Assembly (NCBI RefSeq): GCF_959608125.1
Contig: NZ_CAUHPG010000005.1
Location: forward strand, 1 to 64,000
Length of the DNA stretch: 64,000 nt
Source: an uncultured Slackia sp.
GTDB lineage: Bacteria > Actinomycetota > Coriobacteriia > Coriobacteriales > Eggerthellaceae
Reading direction: 5' to 3'
Part shown: piece by piece, positions 35,596 to 44,553 of the stretch
Layout of the letters: each line of letters opens with the position of its first letter
How positions within the stretch are numbered: the first letter of the stretch is position 1
Program-made: the position numbers and the translations under genes
The notes under the pieces: model-generated
The model's database searches: none
What the model saw: only the letters and a program-made list of their open reading frames with translations
What the model was told of the DNA's origin: nothing

Positions 35596-37533
35596 ATGGT
35601 CGAAATCCAAGCCGGCCCGATCGCCGTCGCATGCGCGATCGCGGCCCTCTGTTTCCTTTCGTACGCCATCATACGGCGCAAACATCTGGCCGACCGCTTC
35701 GGCCGCGTGCTTTCCCATGCGAAACCCATAGTCGCCGCAGCGTGCGTCCCCGCAGGGTTCCTCCTGATGGAGATGCCATACAACCCCCTGACGTTTTCGA
35801 TGGAGGCCTCGTTCGTCGCGACCGGGCTCGGCGTGACGGCCGCGCTGTTCGCCATCGCGTTCTTCCTCGGACAGCGCTCGAAGGCGGCGATGGCGGCGTT
35901 TCTGTGCGCCTGCTTCGCCGCGGGAACGGCGAACTATTTCGTGGCGTCGTTCAAGGGCCAACCGATCCTGCCTTCCGACGTCATGGCGCTGCAGACGGCC
36001 GCATCCGTAAGCGGAGGCTACACCTACGCGCTCGGCGAAAGCGTGCTGGGCTCTTTCGCCCTCCTGGCCGTTTTCTGCGGAATCATCGCGATGCTTCCCG
36101 CCTCGAAACCGACGAAACGCTCGCTCGCGGTCAATACGAGCGCAGGCGCCGCGATCCTGGTCGCGTTTTCCATGTGGTTCTCCGCAGCCGATATCGAGAA
36201 AGACTACGGATGCACCGTCGATGTGTGGAGCAGCCTCGATTCCTATCAGCAGCACGGATCGCTTCTGTGCTTTCTGCAGCGCAGCCAACTGATCGCGCCG
36301 CGCCCGCCCGAGGACTATTCGCCGCAGGAAGCCGCCGCGATCAGAGCAGAGAAGGCCGCCATAGCAATGGCCGCCGAAGCGGTCGAAGACTCCCCCGCCA
36401 CGGCGCCCGACGTGCGCCCCGCCGTCGTGGCGATCATGAACGAAACGTTTTCCGACTTGTCGCGCTACCCCAACGTGGCGCAAACCTACGCGGGAACCGT
36501 CGCGTTCGACAGGATCGACGCGCTCGTGAAGGGCGACTGCTACGTATCCGCCATGGGCGGCGGCACGTGCAACAGCGAGTTCGAGTTCCTCACGGGATCG
36601 ACCATGGGCATGCTCGGCGCGGGCGTCTATCCCTATATGCTCTATGACTTGCGCGGCGCCGACAATCTGGCGCGCTACCTTTCCTCTATAGGCTACAAGA
36701 CAAGCGCGATTCATCCCGCCCCGAAGGAGAACTGGCGTCGAGACCGCGTTTACCGCCAGCTCGGATTCGACGAGTTCTACGACGAGGACAGCTTCCCCGA
36801 CGCCGAAATGTTTCGCGGCATGGTCAGCGACGCCTCGACCTATGATCTGATTTTGGACCTGCTGCGCCAAGATGACGAGCCGCGCTTCATCTTCGATGTG
36901 ACCATCGCGAGCCACGGCGGCTATGACACGGGCAGCATCCCCGCGCAAGACATGGTGCGCGCGCCCCTCGACGGCGTCGAGTACGACGACGTGAACGAAT
37001 ATCTGAGCTGCATCGAGCGTTCCCAGGTCGAACTGGTGGAGTTCCTCGACGAGCTGCGCGAACTCGAGCGCCCCGTCATCGTGTGCTTTTTCGGCGACCA
37101 TCAGCCGGGCTTCGTGGAATGGCTTGCAGGCGAAGCCTACGGCGACGGCTCGCAAGCCGAATCCGAAGACGGAGCGGGCGCCGAAACAGGCGTCGAAGCA
37201 CCTACCGGCATCGACCTCGTGCAGGAGCGCTACGTCACACCCTACATGATATGGACGAACGACACAGAGCTGCGCAAGGTCTCCGAAGAGCCGCAGGTGG
37301 CCGACACGAGTCTGAACTACCTCGGCGCCATTCTTCTGCGCGCCGCAGGCCTGCCCCTCGACGAGTACTTCGCCTTCACTCTCGCCATGCGCGACGACAT
37401 CCCCGCCATCAATCTGAACGGCTATCAAGACGCGCAAGGCGAATGGCATTGGCACGGCGATGCGGCGGAGGGCTCCGACGCCTATCGCCAGCTCTCCATG
37501 GTCGAACATGCGAATCTCTTCGAGAAAGAATAA
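35596..37533 (+). CDS. LTA synthase-like membrane sulfatase-fold phosphotransferase
   Basis: A 645-residue protein with about five membrane segments in residues 1-200 and an extracellular alkaline-phosphatase/sulfatase domain (about 270-600). The domain has NETFSDLSRYPN, the likely nucleophile Thr in GGGTCNSEFEF (compare the GxTADSEF of lipoteichoic acid synthase), the metal motif FFGDHQPG and SHGGYD. It therefore probably transfers phosphoglycerol or another phospho group from lipid to an envelope polymer. ATG 35596 follows AAGGA; longer in-frame starts lie inside polA. No other envelope gene is adjacent. Confidence 0.85.
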   Translation: MVEIQAGPIAVACAIAALCFLSYAIIRRKHLADRFGRVLSHAKPIVAAACVPAGFLLMEMPYNPLTFSMEASFVATGLGVTAALFAIAFFLGQRSKAAMAAFLCACFAAGTANYFVASFKGQPILPSDVMALQTAASVSGGYTYALGESVLGSFALLAVFCGIIAMLPASKPTKRSLAVNTSAGAAILVAFSMWFSAADIEKDYGCTVDVWSSLDSYQQHGSLLCFLQRSQLIAPRPPEDYSPQEAAAIRAEKAAIAMAAEAVEDSPATAPDVRPAVVAIMNETFSDLSRYPNVAQTYAGTVAFDRIDALVKGDCYVSAMGGGTCNSEFEFLTGSTMGMLGAGVYPYMLYDLRGADNLARYLSSIGYKTSAIHPAPKENWRRDRVYRQLGFDEFYDEDSFPDAEMFRGMVSDASTYDLILDLLRQDDEPRFIFDVTIASHGGYDTGSIPAQDMVRAPLDGVEYDDVNEYLSCIERSQVELVEFLDELRELERPVIVCFFGDHQPGFVEWLAGEAYGDGSQAESEDGAGAETGVEAPTGIDLVQERYVTPYMIWTNDTELRKVSEEPQVADTSLNYLGAILLRAAGLPLDEYFAFTLAMRDDIPAINLNGYQDAQGEWHWHGDAAEGSDAYRQLSMVEHANLFEKE

Positions 37534-37535
37534 GC

Positions 37536-37587
37536 CGCCCGAAACGTCCGTCCGCAGCAACTCGAAACAGAGCGGGCGGGCGTTTTG
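37536..37587 (+). terminator. Probable terminator after the sulfatase gene
   Basis: CGCCCG (37536-37541) can pair with CGGGCG (37577-37582), which is followed by TTTTG. The loop is long (35 bases), so this is moderate evidence. Confidence 0.5.
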
Positions 37588-37606
37588 CAACCCTTCGTCC
37601 AGACCG

Positions 37607-37641
37607 CAAAAAAGGCTGGAAGCGGCAATGCTTCCAGCCTT
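37607..37641 (-). terminator. Terminator after the CAU tRNA
   Basis: A perfect 12-bp stem AAGGCTGGAAGC/GCTTCCAGCCTT (37612-37623 with 37630-37641), followed on the minus strand by six T. Confidence 0.85.
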
Positions 37642-37651
37642 CGATATTCCA

Positions 37652-37726
37652 TGGTGGGCCCGCCCGGATTCGAACCGAGAACCAAAGGATTATGAGTCCC
37701 CTGCTCCACCGTTGAGCTACAGGCCC
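37652..37726 (-). tRNA. tRNA with CAU anticodon (elongator Met, or Ile2), CCA encoded
   Basis: The minus strand from GGGCCTG to CGGGCCC, discriminator A and CCA folds as a 75-base tRNA with loop CTCATAA, so the anticodon is CAU. G1 pairs with C72, so it is not the initiator. Elongator tRNA-Met and the lysidine-modified tRNA-Ile(CAU) cannot be told apart safely by eye. It is followed by its own terminator. Confidence 0.92.
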
Positions 37727-37827
37727 GCTTGCTTCATCCGCGACGAAGCGTTCGGTTATTGTACCGCAAACAAAGCGAATCGCAATAAAACGTATCCATT
37801 TTCCGCCAGCATGCGAAATACGCCGCC

Positions 37828-39006
37828 TTAGTCCTCCAGATAGTCCTTCAGCTTGGAAGAACGGCTGGGATGACGCAGCTTTGCGAGCGTCTTGCTTTCG
37901 ATCTGACGGATACGCTCGCGAGTGACGCCGAATTCGCGACCCACTTCTTCGAGGGTATGCGGATGGCCGTCTTCGAGCCCGAAGCGCAAGCTGATGACCT
38001 TGCGCTCGCGCTCCGCCAGGCCGTCGAGCACTTTACCCAGCTGCTCTTGCAGCATGGAGAAGCTCGCCGCGTCGGGCGGCACGATAGCGGCATCGTCCTC
38101 GATGAAGTCGCCCAGCTGGCTGTCTTCCTCTTCGCCGATCGGCGTCTCGAGGGAAACGGGCTCCTGGCTGATCTTCTGGATTTCGCGGACGCGCTCGGCG
38201 GTCAGGCCCATCTTCTCGCCGATTTCCTCCGGCGAAGGGTCGCGACCGAGCTCCTGAAGCAGCTGACGCTGGATACGCACGAGCTTGTTGATCGTCTCGA
38301 CCATGTGCACGGGAATACGGATGGTACGGGCCTGGTCGGCGATAGCGCGCGTGATAGCCTGACGAATCCACCACGTGGCATACGTGGAGAACTTGAAGCC
38401 CTTGGTGTAATCGAACTTCTCGACGGCGCGGATGAGACCGAGGTTGCCTTCCTGAATGAGGTCGAGGAACAGCATGCCGCGGCCGACGTAACGCTTCGCA
38501 ATCGATACGACGAGACGCAGGTTCGCTTCGATAAGCTGCTGCTTCGCATCGATGCCCACCTGCTCGACGCGCGTCAGACGACGGCGCTCGCGGCGCTCGA
38601 GCTCGATGCCCTCCTCTTCGGCCTTCTCGAGCTCGGCGGTGGCGGCGACGCCGGCCTCGATCTTCATGGCGAGGTCGATTTCCTCGGCGGCCGTCAGCAG
38701 GGGAACCTTGCCGATTTCTTTAAGGTACATGCGCACGGGGTCGCCCGTGAGCATGGTGACGGAGGTGTCGGCCGAACGGCGGCGCACCTTCGAAGCGCGG
38801 GTGGATACCTTGGGCAGGTTGACTTCGGCGTCTTCGGCGGCCTTGAGCTCTTCCTCGGGAATGCCCTCGAGCAGGTCCTCGTCGTCAGACAGCGAAGAGT
38901 CTATCTTCTCGTCTTCGAGAGCCATGTCGCCGGCAAGAGCGGCATCCTCTCCTTTTGCCTTGCTTTTCTTGGGATCTTCAGTTGTTTTCGCTTTGGCAGC
39001 AGACAC
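37828..39006 (-). CDS. rpoD: RNA polymerase primary sigma factor (sigma70)
   Basis: Housekeeping sigma factor. The 392-residue protein has a short acidic N-terminus, region 1.2 (DPVRMYLKEIG), region 2 (DLIQEGNLGLIRAVEKFDY then FSTYATWWIRQAI), region 3 and the 4.2 helix-turn-helix EVGREFGVTRERIRQIE. I chose GTG 39006, 8 bases after AAAGGA; an in-frame ATG at 39039 has no ribosome binding site. dnaG lies upstream, the classical dnaG-rpoD order, and rpoD has its own promoter in the gap. Confidence 0.97.
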   Translation of the reverse strand: MSAAKAKTTEDPKKSKAKGEDAALAGDMALEDEKIDSSLSDDEDLLEGIPEEELKAAEDAEVNLPKVSTRASKVRRRSADTSVTMLTGDPVRMYLKEIGKVPLLTAAEEIDLAMKIEAGVAATAELEKAEEEGIELERRERRRLTRVEQVGIDAKQQLIEANLRLVVSIAKRYVGRGMLFLDLIQEGNLGLIRAVEKFDYTKGFKFSTYATWWIRQAITRAIADQARTIRIPVHMVETINKLVRIQRQLLQELGRDPSPEEIGEKMGLTAERVREIQKISQEPVSLETPIGEEEDSQLGDFIEDDAAIVPPDAASFSMLQEQLGKVLDGLAERERKVISLRFGLEDGHPHTLEEVGREFGVTRERIRQIESKTLAKLRHPSRSSKLKDYLED

Positions 39007-39064
39007 AGATGCTATCCTTTCGCCGCAGAAAATGGGCACAATGGCCCTAAAGATACAGTTTACA

Positions 39065-39094
39065 ATTGTACCAAGAATTCACCAGCCTGGTCAA
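39065..39094 (-). promoter_or_regulatory. Sigma70-type promoter of rpoD, overlapping an inverted repeat
   Basis: TTGACC (39094-39089) and TACAAT (39070-39065), 18 bases apart on the minus strand. The -35 is part of the left arm of a 9-bp inverted repeat (39086-39109). Confidence 0.65.
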
Positions 39095-39109
39095 TGCAAC
39101 TTGACCAGG
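39086..39109. repeat. 9-bp inverted repeat between dnaG and rpoD
   Basis: CCTGGTCAA (39086-39094), a 6-base spacer and TTGACCAGG (39101-39109). It may be the dnaG terminator stem (no T-tract on the minus strand) or an operator over the rpoD -35. Confidence 0.6.
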
Positions 39110-39134
39110 CCTTTCTTGTCATCGTCGTTTTTTC

Positions 39135-40997
39135 TTAATCGTGCGACCCGAGCGGGCGATGCGCGCTTCGCAAAGCCACCAGCTCCCGCTGGAGCATGAC
39201 CACGTCCTGGTAGGCCTGCTCGTATTCTTCGGGCGCCATGTCCTCGGGATGCTTCAGCTGCGCGTTGACGGCCGCGATCGAATCCTCCATATCGCGAATC
39301 GCCAGTTCGTCGGCGAGAAACCGAGCGAGCTGCTCAGGTTCGATGTCGTCGTAGAGCGAGGCCGCGGTCAGCGTCGAAGCGGCCCCTTCCACCATCGCGG
39401 ACACGCCGCGTACCACCTCCCCGGGCGAACTCGCTTCGGGATGCTCGGCCAGATAGGCTATCAGCGCCTGGGCTACGCAGCGATGGGCGTCACGATGCCA
39501 AATCGTCTGCACGAGCGCATCGGCGTAAGCAAGCCCCACGTCGGCGTGGCGCGCGCACAAGGCCAGGAATTCGCGCTCGATTCGCAAACGTTCCCGCTCG
39601 CGAGGCGGCAGCGACACGGCAGGCTGCGCAAGCGGCGCCAAAGCCGCCTCGGCCGGCGCCTGGTCGTACGTCCGCGGCGCCGTGACGCCCGCGAGCTTTT
39701 CGGTCACCATGCCGATGTCGTAATGCAGCCTGTCGGCGATATAGCCCGCGTATTCTTGCGCGAGAACCGAATGTTTGATGGGCGCGAGCAGAGAGAGGCC
39801 GTCAGCCAAAGCCCTGCTTTTCTGGCCGAAATCGGACAGGTCGTACTTCGAAAACGCGCGATCGATCGCATAACGCAGAAGCGGCTGCGCGCGCGATATC
39901 AGCTCCTCGAGGGCTTCGGCGCCGCGCTGCTGCACGAAATCGGCCGGATCGAGGTCGTCGGGCAGCGTGACGGCGCACAGGTCGATTTTCGAGCGCCCCG
40001 CCTCGGGCAGCATGCTCTCGTCGACGAAGCGCGCCGCGCGATCGGCCGCACGCTGACCGGCTTCGTCGCCGTCGAACAGATACACGATGCGTCGCTTCGC
40101 ATGGCGCGAGATGGTACGGATATGCTGGACGGTCAGCGCCGTCCCCAACGTCGCCACCGCGTTTTTCACACCGGCTTCGTGCATCACGATCACGTCGGTA
40201 TAGCCTTCGACGATAATCGCGACGCCGGTGCTCGCCATGGCGGCTTTCGCCTTGTCGAGGCCGAATAGCACCTGCGACTTATGGAACACGGGCGTTTCCT
40301 GCGAATTCAGATATTTCGGCTCGCCCTTGCCCACGACGCGCCCGCCGAACGCGATCGTATCGCCTTCGACGTCGCGGATCGGGAACATGATGCGGTCGAA
40401 GAAGCGGTCGCGCAGGCCGCGTCCCTGCTTCGAAGGCATGGCGACGTTTGCCTCTACCATGTCATCGGCCGAAAAGCCCATCGATTTCAGATGACGCACG
40501 AGCGCCTGATTACCGGGCGCGTATCCTAGATTCCAATCCTTCGGAACGCGGCCGCCCAGATCGCGCGACGACAGATACGCGCGCGCGGCGTCTGCCTCGG
40601 GACCGCGCAGCCTCATGAGCTGAAGATGATAGAACGCCGCAGTCGCTTCGCAAACCTCTTTGAGACGCGCCTTGCGACCGCGCGCGGCAGCGACCCCCGG
40701 CTCCTCGGTCAGCTGGATGCCCGCGCGGCGGGCGAGTTCGCGCACCGCATCGATGAATCCCAGGTCGTCGAGCTTCATGACGAAGCTGAACACGTCGCCG
40801 CCCTCGCCGCAGCCGAAGCAATGCCACAGCTGCGTGGTGGGATCGACCTTGAACGACGGAGACTTCTCGCTATGGAAAGGGCAGCATCCCCAGAAATCGC
40901 GGCCGCGCTGCCTAAGCACCACGCGCTCGCCTGCGATCGCCACCAAGTCGCTCGCCTCGCGTACACGCCTTATGTCGTCATCCGACACGGCTGCCAT
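39135..40997 (-). CDS. dnaG: DNA primase
   Basis: Makes RNA primers at the replication fork. The 620-residue protein has the N-terminal zinc ribbon (CPFH at about 39-42, CFGC at 60-63), the TOPRIM domain (IIVEGYTDVI, then LFDGDEAGQ) and a helical C-terminal domain for DnaB. ATG 40997 abuts the stop of a 58-codon membrane-protein ORF (TAGATG), and its ribosome binding site AGGGGG lies inside that ORF, so the two are translationally coupled. Confidence 0.96.
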   Translation of the reverse strand: MAAVSDDDIRRVREASDLVAIAGERVVLRQRGRDFWGCCPFHSEKSPSFKVDPTTQLWHCFGCGEGGDVFSFVMKLDDLGFIDAVRELARRAGIQLTEEPGVAAARGRKARLKEVCEATAAFYHLQLMRLRGPEADAARAYLSSRDLGGRVPKDWNLGYAPGNQALVRHLKSMGFSADDMVEANVAMPSKQGRGLRDRFFDRIMFPIRDVEGDTIAFGGRVVGKGEPKYLNSQETPVFHKSQVLFGLDKAKAAMASTGVAIIVEGYTDVIVMHEAGVKNAVATLGTALTVQHIRTISRHAKRRIVYLFDGDEAGQRAADRAARFVDESMLPEAGRSKIDLCAVTLPDDLDPADFVQQRGAEALEELISRAQPLLRYAIDRAFSKYDLSDFGQKSRALADGLSLLAPIKHSVLAQEYAGYIADRLHYDIGMVTEKLAGVTAPRTYDQAPAEAALAPLAQPAVSLPPRERERLRIEREFLALCARHADVGLAYADALVQTIWHRDAHRCVAQALIAYLAEHPEASSPGEVVRGVSAMVEGAASTLTAASLYDDIEPEQLARFLADELAIRDMEDSIAAVNAQLKHPEDMAPEEYEQAYQDVVMLQRELVALRSAHRPLGSHD

Positions 40998-41174
40998 CTA
41001 GTTTCGCCCCCTGCGACGGAGCGCCAACGAAACCGCGCCGACCACGACGAGCGCCGCCACGGTCGCACCGCGGCCGAACGTGAGGGGCTGATAGCCTACG
41101 GCCATGATCGCGACCGCGAACGCCGCGAGCGCGAATGCGACGCCCGCGATCCACACGTAGTATTCAGACTTCAT
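40998..41174 (-). CDS. 58-residue small membrane protein, coupled to dnaG
   Basis: Short ORF between ribF and dnaG encoding a 58-residue protein: MKSEYYVWIAGVAF, then an Ala/Val-rich segment, a GYQPLTFGRGA turn, a second hydrophobic segment and the basic end RRRGRN. This gives two membrane spans in a hairpin with a positive C-terminus. It fills the gap exactly, its stop touches the dnaG ATG, and its codon usage matches its neighbours. No family is recognised. ATG 41174 has only a weak ribosome binding site (GGGGACGG). Confidence 0.65.
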   Translation of the reverse strand: MKSEYYVWIAGVAFALAAFAVAIMAVGYQPLTFGRGATVAALVVVGAVSLALRRRGRN

Positions 41175-41237
41175 ACCGTCCCCGCTTTCCGACGACGTCG
41201 CCTACGGCGCTTCGGCCCTGCGACGGCTTCTTGCTTT

Positions 41238-42158
41238 CTACAAATTCGCGCGAACCCACGCGATATTGGCCTGCACCTCCGCGATCAAATCATCGACGGA
41301 ATCGAATTTGATCATCGGGCGCAGGTAATGCACCGGCTCGACCGTCACGGTCTCGCCGTAGATCGACCCCGAGAAATCGAGGATATGCACCTCGCTCGTC
41401 GCCACGGCCTCGGCGAAAGTGGGAGCCACTCCCATGCTCATCGCCGCCTTATAGCGCATGCCTCCGACCGTCGCCCATGCGGCGTAAACGCCCTCTCCAA
41501 GCGTCTGCATCATAGGAGGAAGCTCGATATTGGCCGTGCAGAACCCCATGCCGGAACCCTCGCCTCGACCTGCGGTCACCACGCCGTCGAACGAATACGG
41601 ATGGCCGAGCAAATCGACTGCATCCTCGCAACGTCCTTCGGCGAGAAGGAGCCTGATGCGCGTCGCCGTGATCGGCTTGTCGAACGCGCTTTTCAAATCG
41701 TGCGCGAAAACGCGCACGCCGCGGACATCGGCCCATTCCTGCAGATCGCTCACCTGCCCTGCGGCCTTCGCTCCGAAATGGAAATCGCAGCCGACATGCA
41801 AAGCCGCCGGGAAGGACTCGCCGAACGTCGCGGACAAGAAATCGAGCGGAGCCTGCGCGGCGAATGCGGGCGTGAACGGCAGCACCGCCACCATATCGAC
41901 GCCCGTCCGAGCCAACGCTTCGATGCGACGCTCGTTCGTCATGAGCTTCTTAAGGCGGTCGGCATGGAAACGCTCGTCGGGATCGATGTCGAATGTCAGG
42001 GCGACCGAACGGCCTCCGAATTCGGCCGCGGTACGTTTCGCTTCGTCGATCAGGAAACGATGCCCGCGATGGACTCCATCGAACACCCCGAACGCGCACG
42101 ATGTCCCGGAAAGCAGTTCGTGATCGAACGCTTCGTCGACGCTACAGACCTTTACCAC
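41238..42158 (-). CDS. ribF: Bifunctional riboflavin kinase / FAD synthetase
   Basis: Makes FMN and FAD from riboflavin. The 306-residue protein has the FAD-synthetase domain with GVFDGVHRGHRFLI and VGCDFHFGAKAAG, a TATRIRLLL segment, and the C-terminal riboflavin-kinase domain. Its ends are degenerate: the kinase PTxN motif reads APTFAE instead of PTFG/N, and KPITATRIR replaces ISSTRIR. The start is GTG 42158, with AAGGAG 6 bases upstream, overlapping the truB stop by 17 bases. Confidence 0.92.
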   Translation of the reverse strand: MVKVCSVDEAFDHELLSGTSCAFGVFDGVHRGHRFLIDEAKRTAAEFGGRSVALTFDIDPDERFHADRLKKLMTNERRIEALARTGVDMVAVLPFTPAFAAQAPLDFLSATFGESFPAALHVGCDFHFGAKAAGQVSDLQEWADVRGVRVFAHDLKSAFDKPITATRIRLLLAEGRCEDAVDLLGHPYSFDGVVTAGRGEGSGMGFCTANIELPPMMQTLGEGVYAAWATVGGMRYKAAMSMGVAPTFAEAVATSEVHILDFSGSIYGETVTVEPVHYLRPMIKFDSVDDLIAEVQANIAWVRANL

Positions 42159-43152
42159 GAATCACTCCTTGAGAAAAAACGCAGCAGGGACGCAGATGGC
42201 CCTGCTTTGGACGTGCGGTATAGAGGGCGAGAAGCTCGTTGCCCGCCACCAAGCTCACCGTTTCGCCGTCTTCGAGCCCGACCGCGCTGCGCTTCGCCGC
42301 GCGCATCGGGCCGCAATCGGACTCGTCGAAACGGCACGGCGCTTCGAAAAGCTCGAGCGACGGAATGGGCAGAAACGCTCCGTTACGCACGGCCGCCGCC
42401 TGCTCGTCGCTAAGAAACGCCATGCGATAGCCCAGTAAGAACACGGGATCGATAGCGGCGTCGAGCCCACGGCCTTCAAGCGCCTCGATCGAAAGGCAGT
42501 CTTGCACATCGAGTGCGCCCGCCTTCAGGCGGCGAAGCGCCTGCACGTGCGCCGCCGTGCCCAAAGAGGCGCCCACGTCGCGCGCGACCGAGCGGATATA
42601 GGTGCCCTTCGACACCGACAGGCGCACATCCCAATACAGGACCTCGGCGTCGTGATCGCGCTCCAAGTCGAGCAGCTCGGCGGCATAGATTTCGATATCG
42701 CGCGGTTCGAGTTTGATGACCTTGCCCGCACGAGCCGCGTCGCACGCCTTCACGCCGCCGCGCTTGATAGCCGAATACGCCGGAGGAAGCTGCTTGTGGC
42801 ATCCGACCAGCGCCGCCACGCGCGCCCTGGCGAAATCGGGATCGCATACCTCGACCGGCACCTCGCATACGCGAATCGGCTCGCCTTCCGCATCGTCGGT
42901 GTCCGTAGCCACGCCGAAAGCGATGCGCACATCGTAAGTCTTATCGTGGTTCGTCATGTACGCGTCGAGCCTGGCGGCCGGGCCGATGCAGATACACAGC
43001 GCGCCCGTAGCCAGAGGATCGAGCGTGCCCGTATGTCCGACGCGGCGTTCGCCGAATATCCTGCGGCAGGCGTTCACCACGTCATGCGAGCTCATGCCGC
43101 TCGGCTTGTCGACGCCGACGATGCATGAGATGCCGCTCTGTCCCCGCTTCAT
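42142..43152 (-). CDS. truB: tRNA pseudouridine-55 synthase
   Basis: Makes the universal pseudouridine 55 in the T-loop. The 336-residue protein has GVDKPSGMSSHDVV and the catalytic Asp45 in HTGTLDPLATG, plus the later YIRSVARDVG motif. The C-terminus is longer than minimal TruB. ATG 43152 overlaps the nrnA stop as ATGA, and the end overlaps ribF, so nrnA-truB-ribF are tightly coupled. Confidence 0.96.
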   Translation of the reverse strand: MKRGQSGISCIVGVDKPSGMSSHDVVNACRRIFGERRVGHTGTLDPLATGALCICIGPAARLDAYMTNHDKTYDVRIAFGVATDTDDAEGEPIRVCEVPVEVCDPDFARARVAALVGCHKQLPPAYSAIKRGGVKACDAARAGKVIKLEPRDIEIYAAELLDLERDHDAEVLYWDVRLSVSKGTYIRSVARDVGASLGTAAHVQALRRLKAGALDVQDCLSIEALEGRGLDAAIDPVFLLGYRMAFLSDEQAAAVRNGAFLPIPSLELFEAPCRFDESDCGPMRAAKRSAVGLEDGETVSLVAGNELLALYTARPKQGHLRPCCVFSQGVIRGKGL

Positions 43153-44156
43153 CGCAGCCCCGCCTTGTCGACGAGCCCGTCGAGATGCGCCGGCAGTACC
43201 GCAACCGCCTCATCGAGGGAGCCTTCGAACGTGAAGCCCGCCGCCGCGCGATGGCCGCCGCCGCCGATCGCGCGCGCAAGTTCGGAAACGTCGATTTCCT
43301 CGCCCTTCGCACGCAGACTGCCGCGCACGCCGTCAGACTGCTCGCGCAGCATGCACGCAACGCGCACGCCTGCAAGAGAGCGCACGATGTCGACCAGAGG
43401 CTCGGCATCGGCCTTCACCGCGCCGAGTCGATCGAAGTCGCTTTTGCGTAGATAGGAAAACGCCCACAGGCCGTCTTCGGCCACCGTGACGTTTTCAAGC
43501 ATGGCCTTTTCGAGCATGAGCGATGCGAAGCTGCGGCTCTGGTACACCTCGCTCGACACGAGCGCGGGATCGGCGCCCGCCTCGACCATCTCGCAGGCCG
43601 CGCGCAAGGCGGCAGGCGTAGTGTTCTGGTACTGGAAACGGCCGGTATCGGTCATCAAGGCGGTGTAGCAGCACATCGCCGACGCAGCGGGAATGCTGTC
43701 CCCCGCGAGCAGCTTCACGAGCTCCCATGCGATCATGCCGCATGCGGGCGCGTCGGGATCGACATAATTGCATTCCGACATCGACACATCGGCTGCGTGG
43801 TGGTCCACGGTGAATCGCATCCGGGCGCGGCTCTGGATATCGGCCGCGGCGCCCAGGCGTGCGACGGTAGGAACGTCGCACGCCACGAACGTCGCCGCTT
43901 GGCCGTCGAAGTCGCACGCCGCGACCATGCCGTCCACGCCGGGCAGGAAACGAAGGCCCAGATCGACCGAATCGCGCTCGACCAGCAAGCAGGTCGCGCG
44001 CTTCCCGATTGCATGCAGGGCATGCATGAGCGCGAGCTGAGAGCCCAGGCAGTCGCCGTCGGGGTTCACGTGCCCGCACAGCACGAAATCGTCGCAGCCC
44101 TTCATGCGTTCGGCCATCACCTCGAGCGTGATATTGGTCTGAGGAGTCACCGCCAT
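43149..44156 (-). CDS. nrnA: DHH/DHHA1-family phosphoesterase (NrnA type)
   Basis: Members degrade nanoRNA, pAp or c-di-AMP products. The 335-residue protein has the metal motifs HVNPDGDCLGS, DVPT, VDHHAADVS (DHH) and TDTGRF in the N-terminal half, and the DHHA1 glycine loop GGGGHRAAAG near the C-terminus. ATG 44156 is 4 bases after rbfA. The location between rbfA and truB is the usual one for NrnA in Gram-positives. Which substrate dominates is not decidable here. Confidence 0.92.
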   Translation of the reverse strand: MAVTPQTNITLEVMAERMKGCDDFVLCGHVNPDGDCLGSQLALMHALHAIGKRATCLLVERDSVDLGLRFLPGVDGMVAACDFDGQAATFVACDVPTVARLGAAADIQSRARMRFTVDHHAADVSMSECNYVDPDAPACGMIAWELVKLLAGDSIPAASAMCCYTALMTDTGRFQYQNTTPAALRAACEMVEAGADPALVSSEVYQSRSFASLMLEKAMLENVTVAEDGLWAFSYLRKSDFDRLGAVKADAEPLVDIVRSLAGVRVACMLREQSDGVRGSLRAKGEEIDVSELARAIGGGGHRAAAGFTFEGSLDEAVAVLPAHLDGLVDKAGLR

Positions 44157-44160
44157 GGCG

Positions 44161-44553
44161 TTATTCCTCCTCTGCGTCCTCTTCGAATCGGCTCTTCTCG
44201 GCCGATTCGGCATTGCGCGCCGCGTCGCGGGCCAACGCGTCGGTGATCTTTTCGGCCTCGTCGACCGAGGGGTCGAGTATGAAGCGCAGCTCGGGAGTGA
44301 CGCGCCAGGACAGGCCCTTGCCCATCAGGCTGCGGATACGGCCCGCCGCTGCGGCGAAGCCCGCGGCGGCATCCTCGTAGCGGTCAGGCTCCGTGGTGTA
44401 GAACACATTGCACACGCTGCGGTCGAAGCTCACTTCGCAACCGGTGATCGTCACAAGACGCAGGCGGGGGTCGGACACCTCGAATAGCAGAATGCTCGCG
44501 AGAATCTCGCGAGCCTGTTCGTTGACTTTGCGATTCGCATTGGATTGTTTCAT
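44161..44553 (-). CDS. rbfA: 30S ribosome-binding factor A
   Basis: Assists maturation of the 16S 5' end and cold adaptation. The 130-residue protein has the KH-like core: NRKVNEQAREILASILL, SDPRL, the VCNVFYTT strand and LRFILDPSVDEAEKI. The C-terminal tail is acidic. ATG 44553 follows GGAGGATT. It is separated from infB by a 205-base gap full of hairpins. Confidence 0.95.
   Translation of the reverse strand: MKQSNANRKVNEQAREILASILLFEVSDPRLRLVTITGCEVSFDRSVCNVFYTTEPDRYEDAAAGFAAAAGRIRSLMGKGLSWRVTPELRFILDPSVDEAEKITDALARDAARNAESAEKSRFEEDAEEE

Noticed and set aside
35533..37590. Minus-strand frame of 685 codons opposite the sulfatase gene
   Set aside because: No recognisable domain; the plus strand encodes a complete sulfatase-fold protein with signal anchor and good ribosome binding site.
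37652..37726. Initiator tRNA-fMet
   Set aside because: The CAU tRNA has a normal G1-C72 pair, whereas initiators have a mismatch at 1-72.
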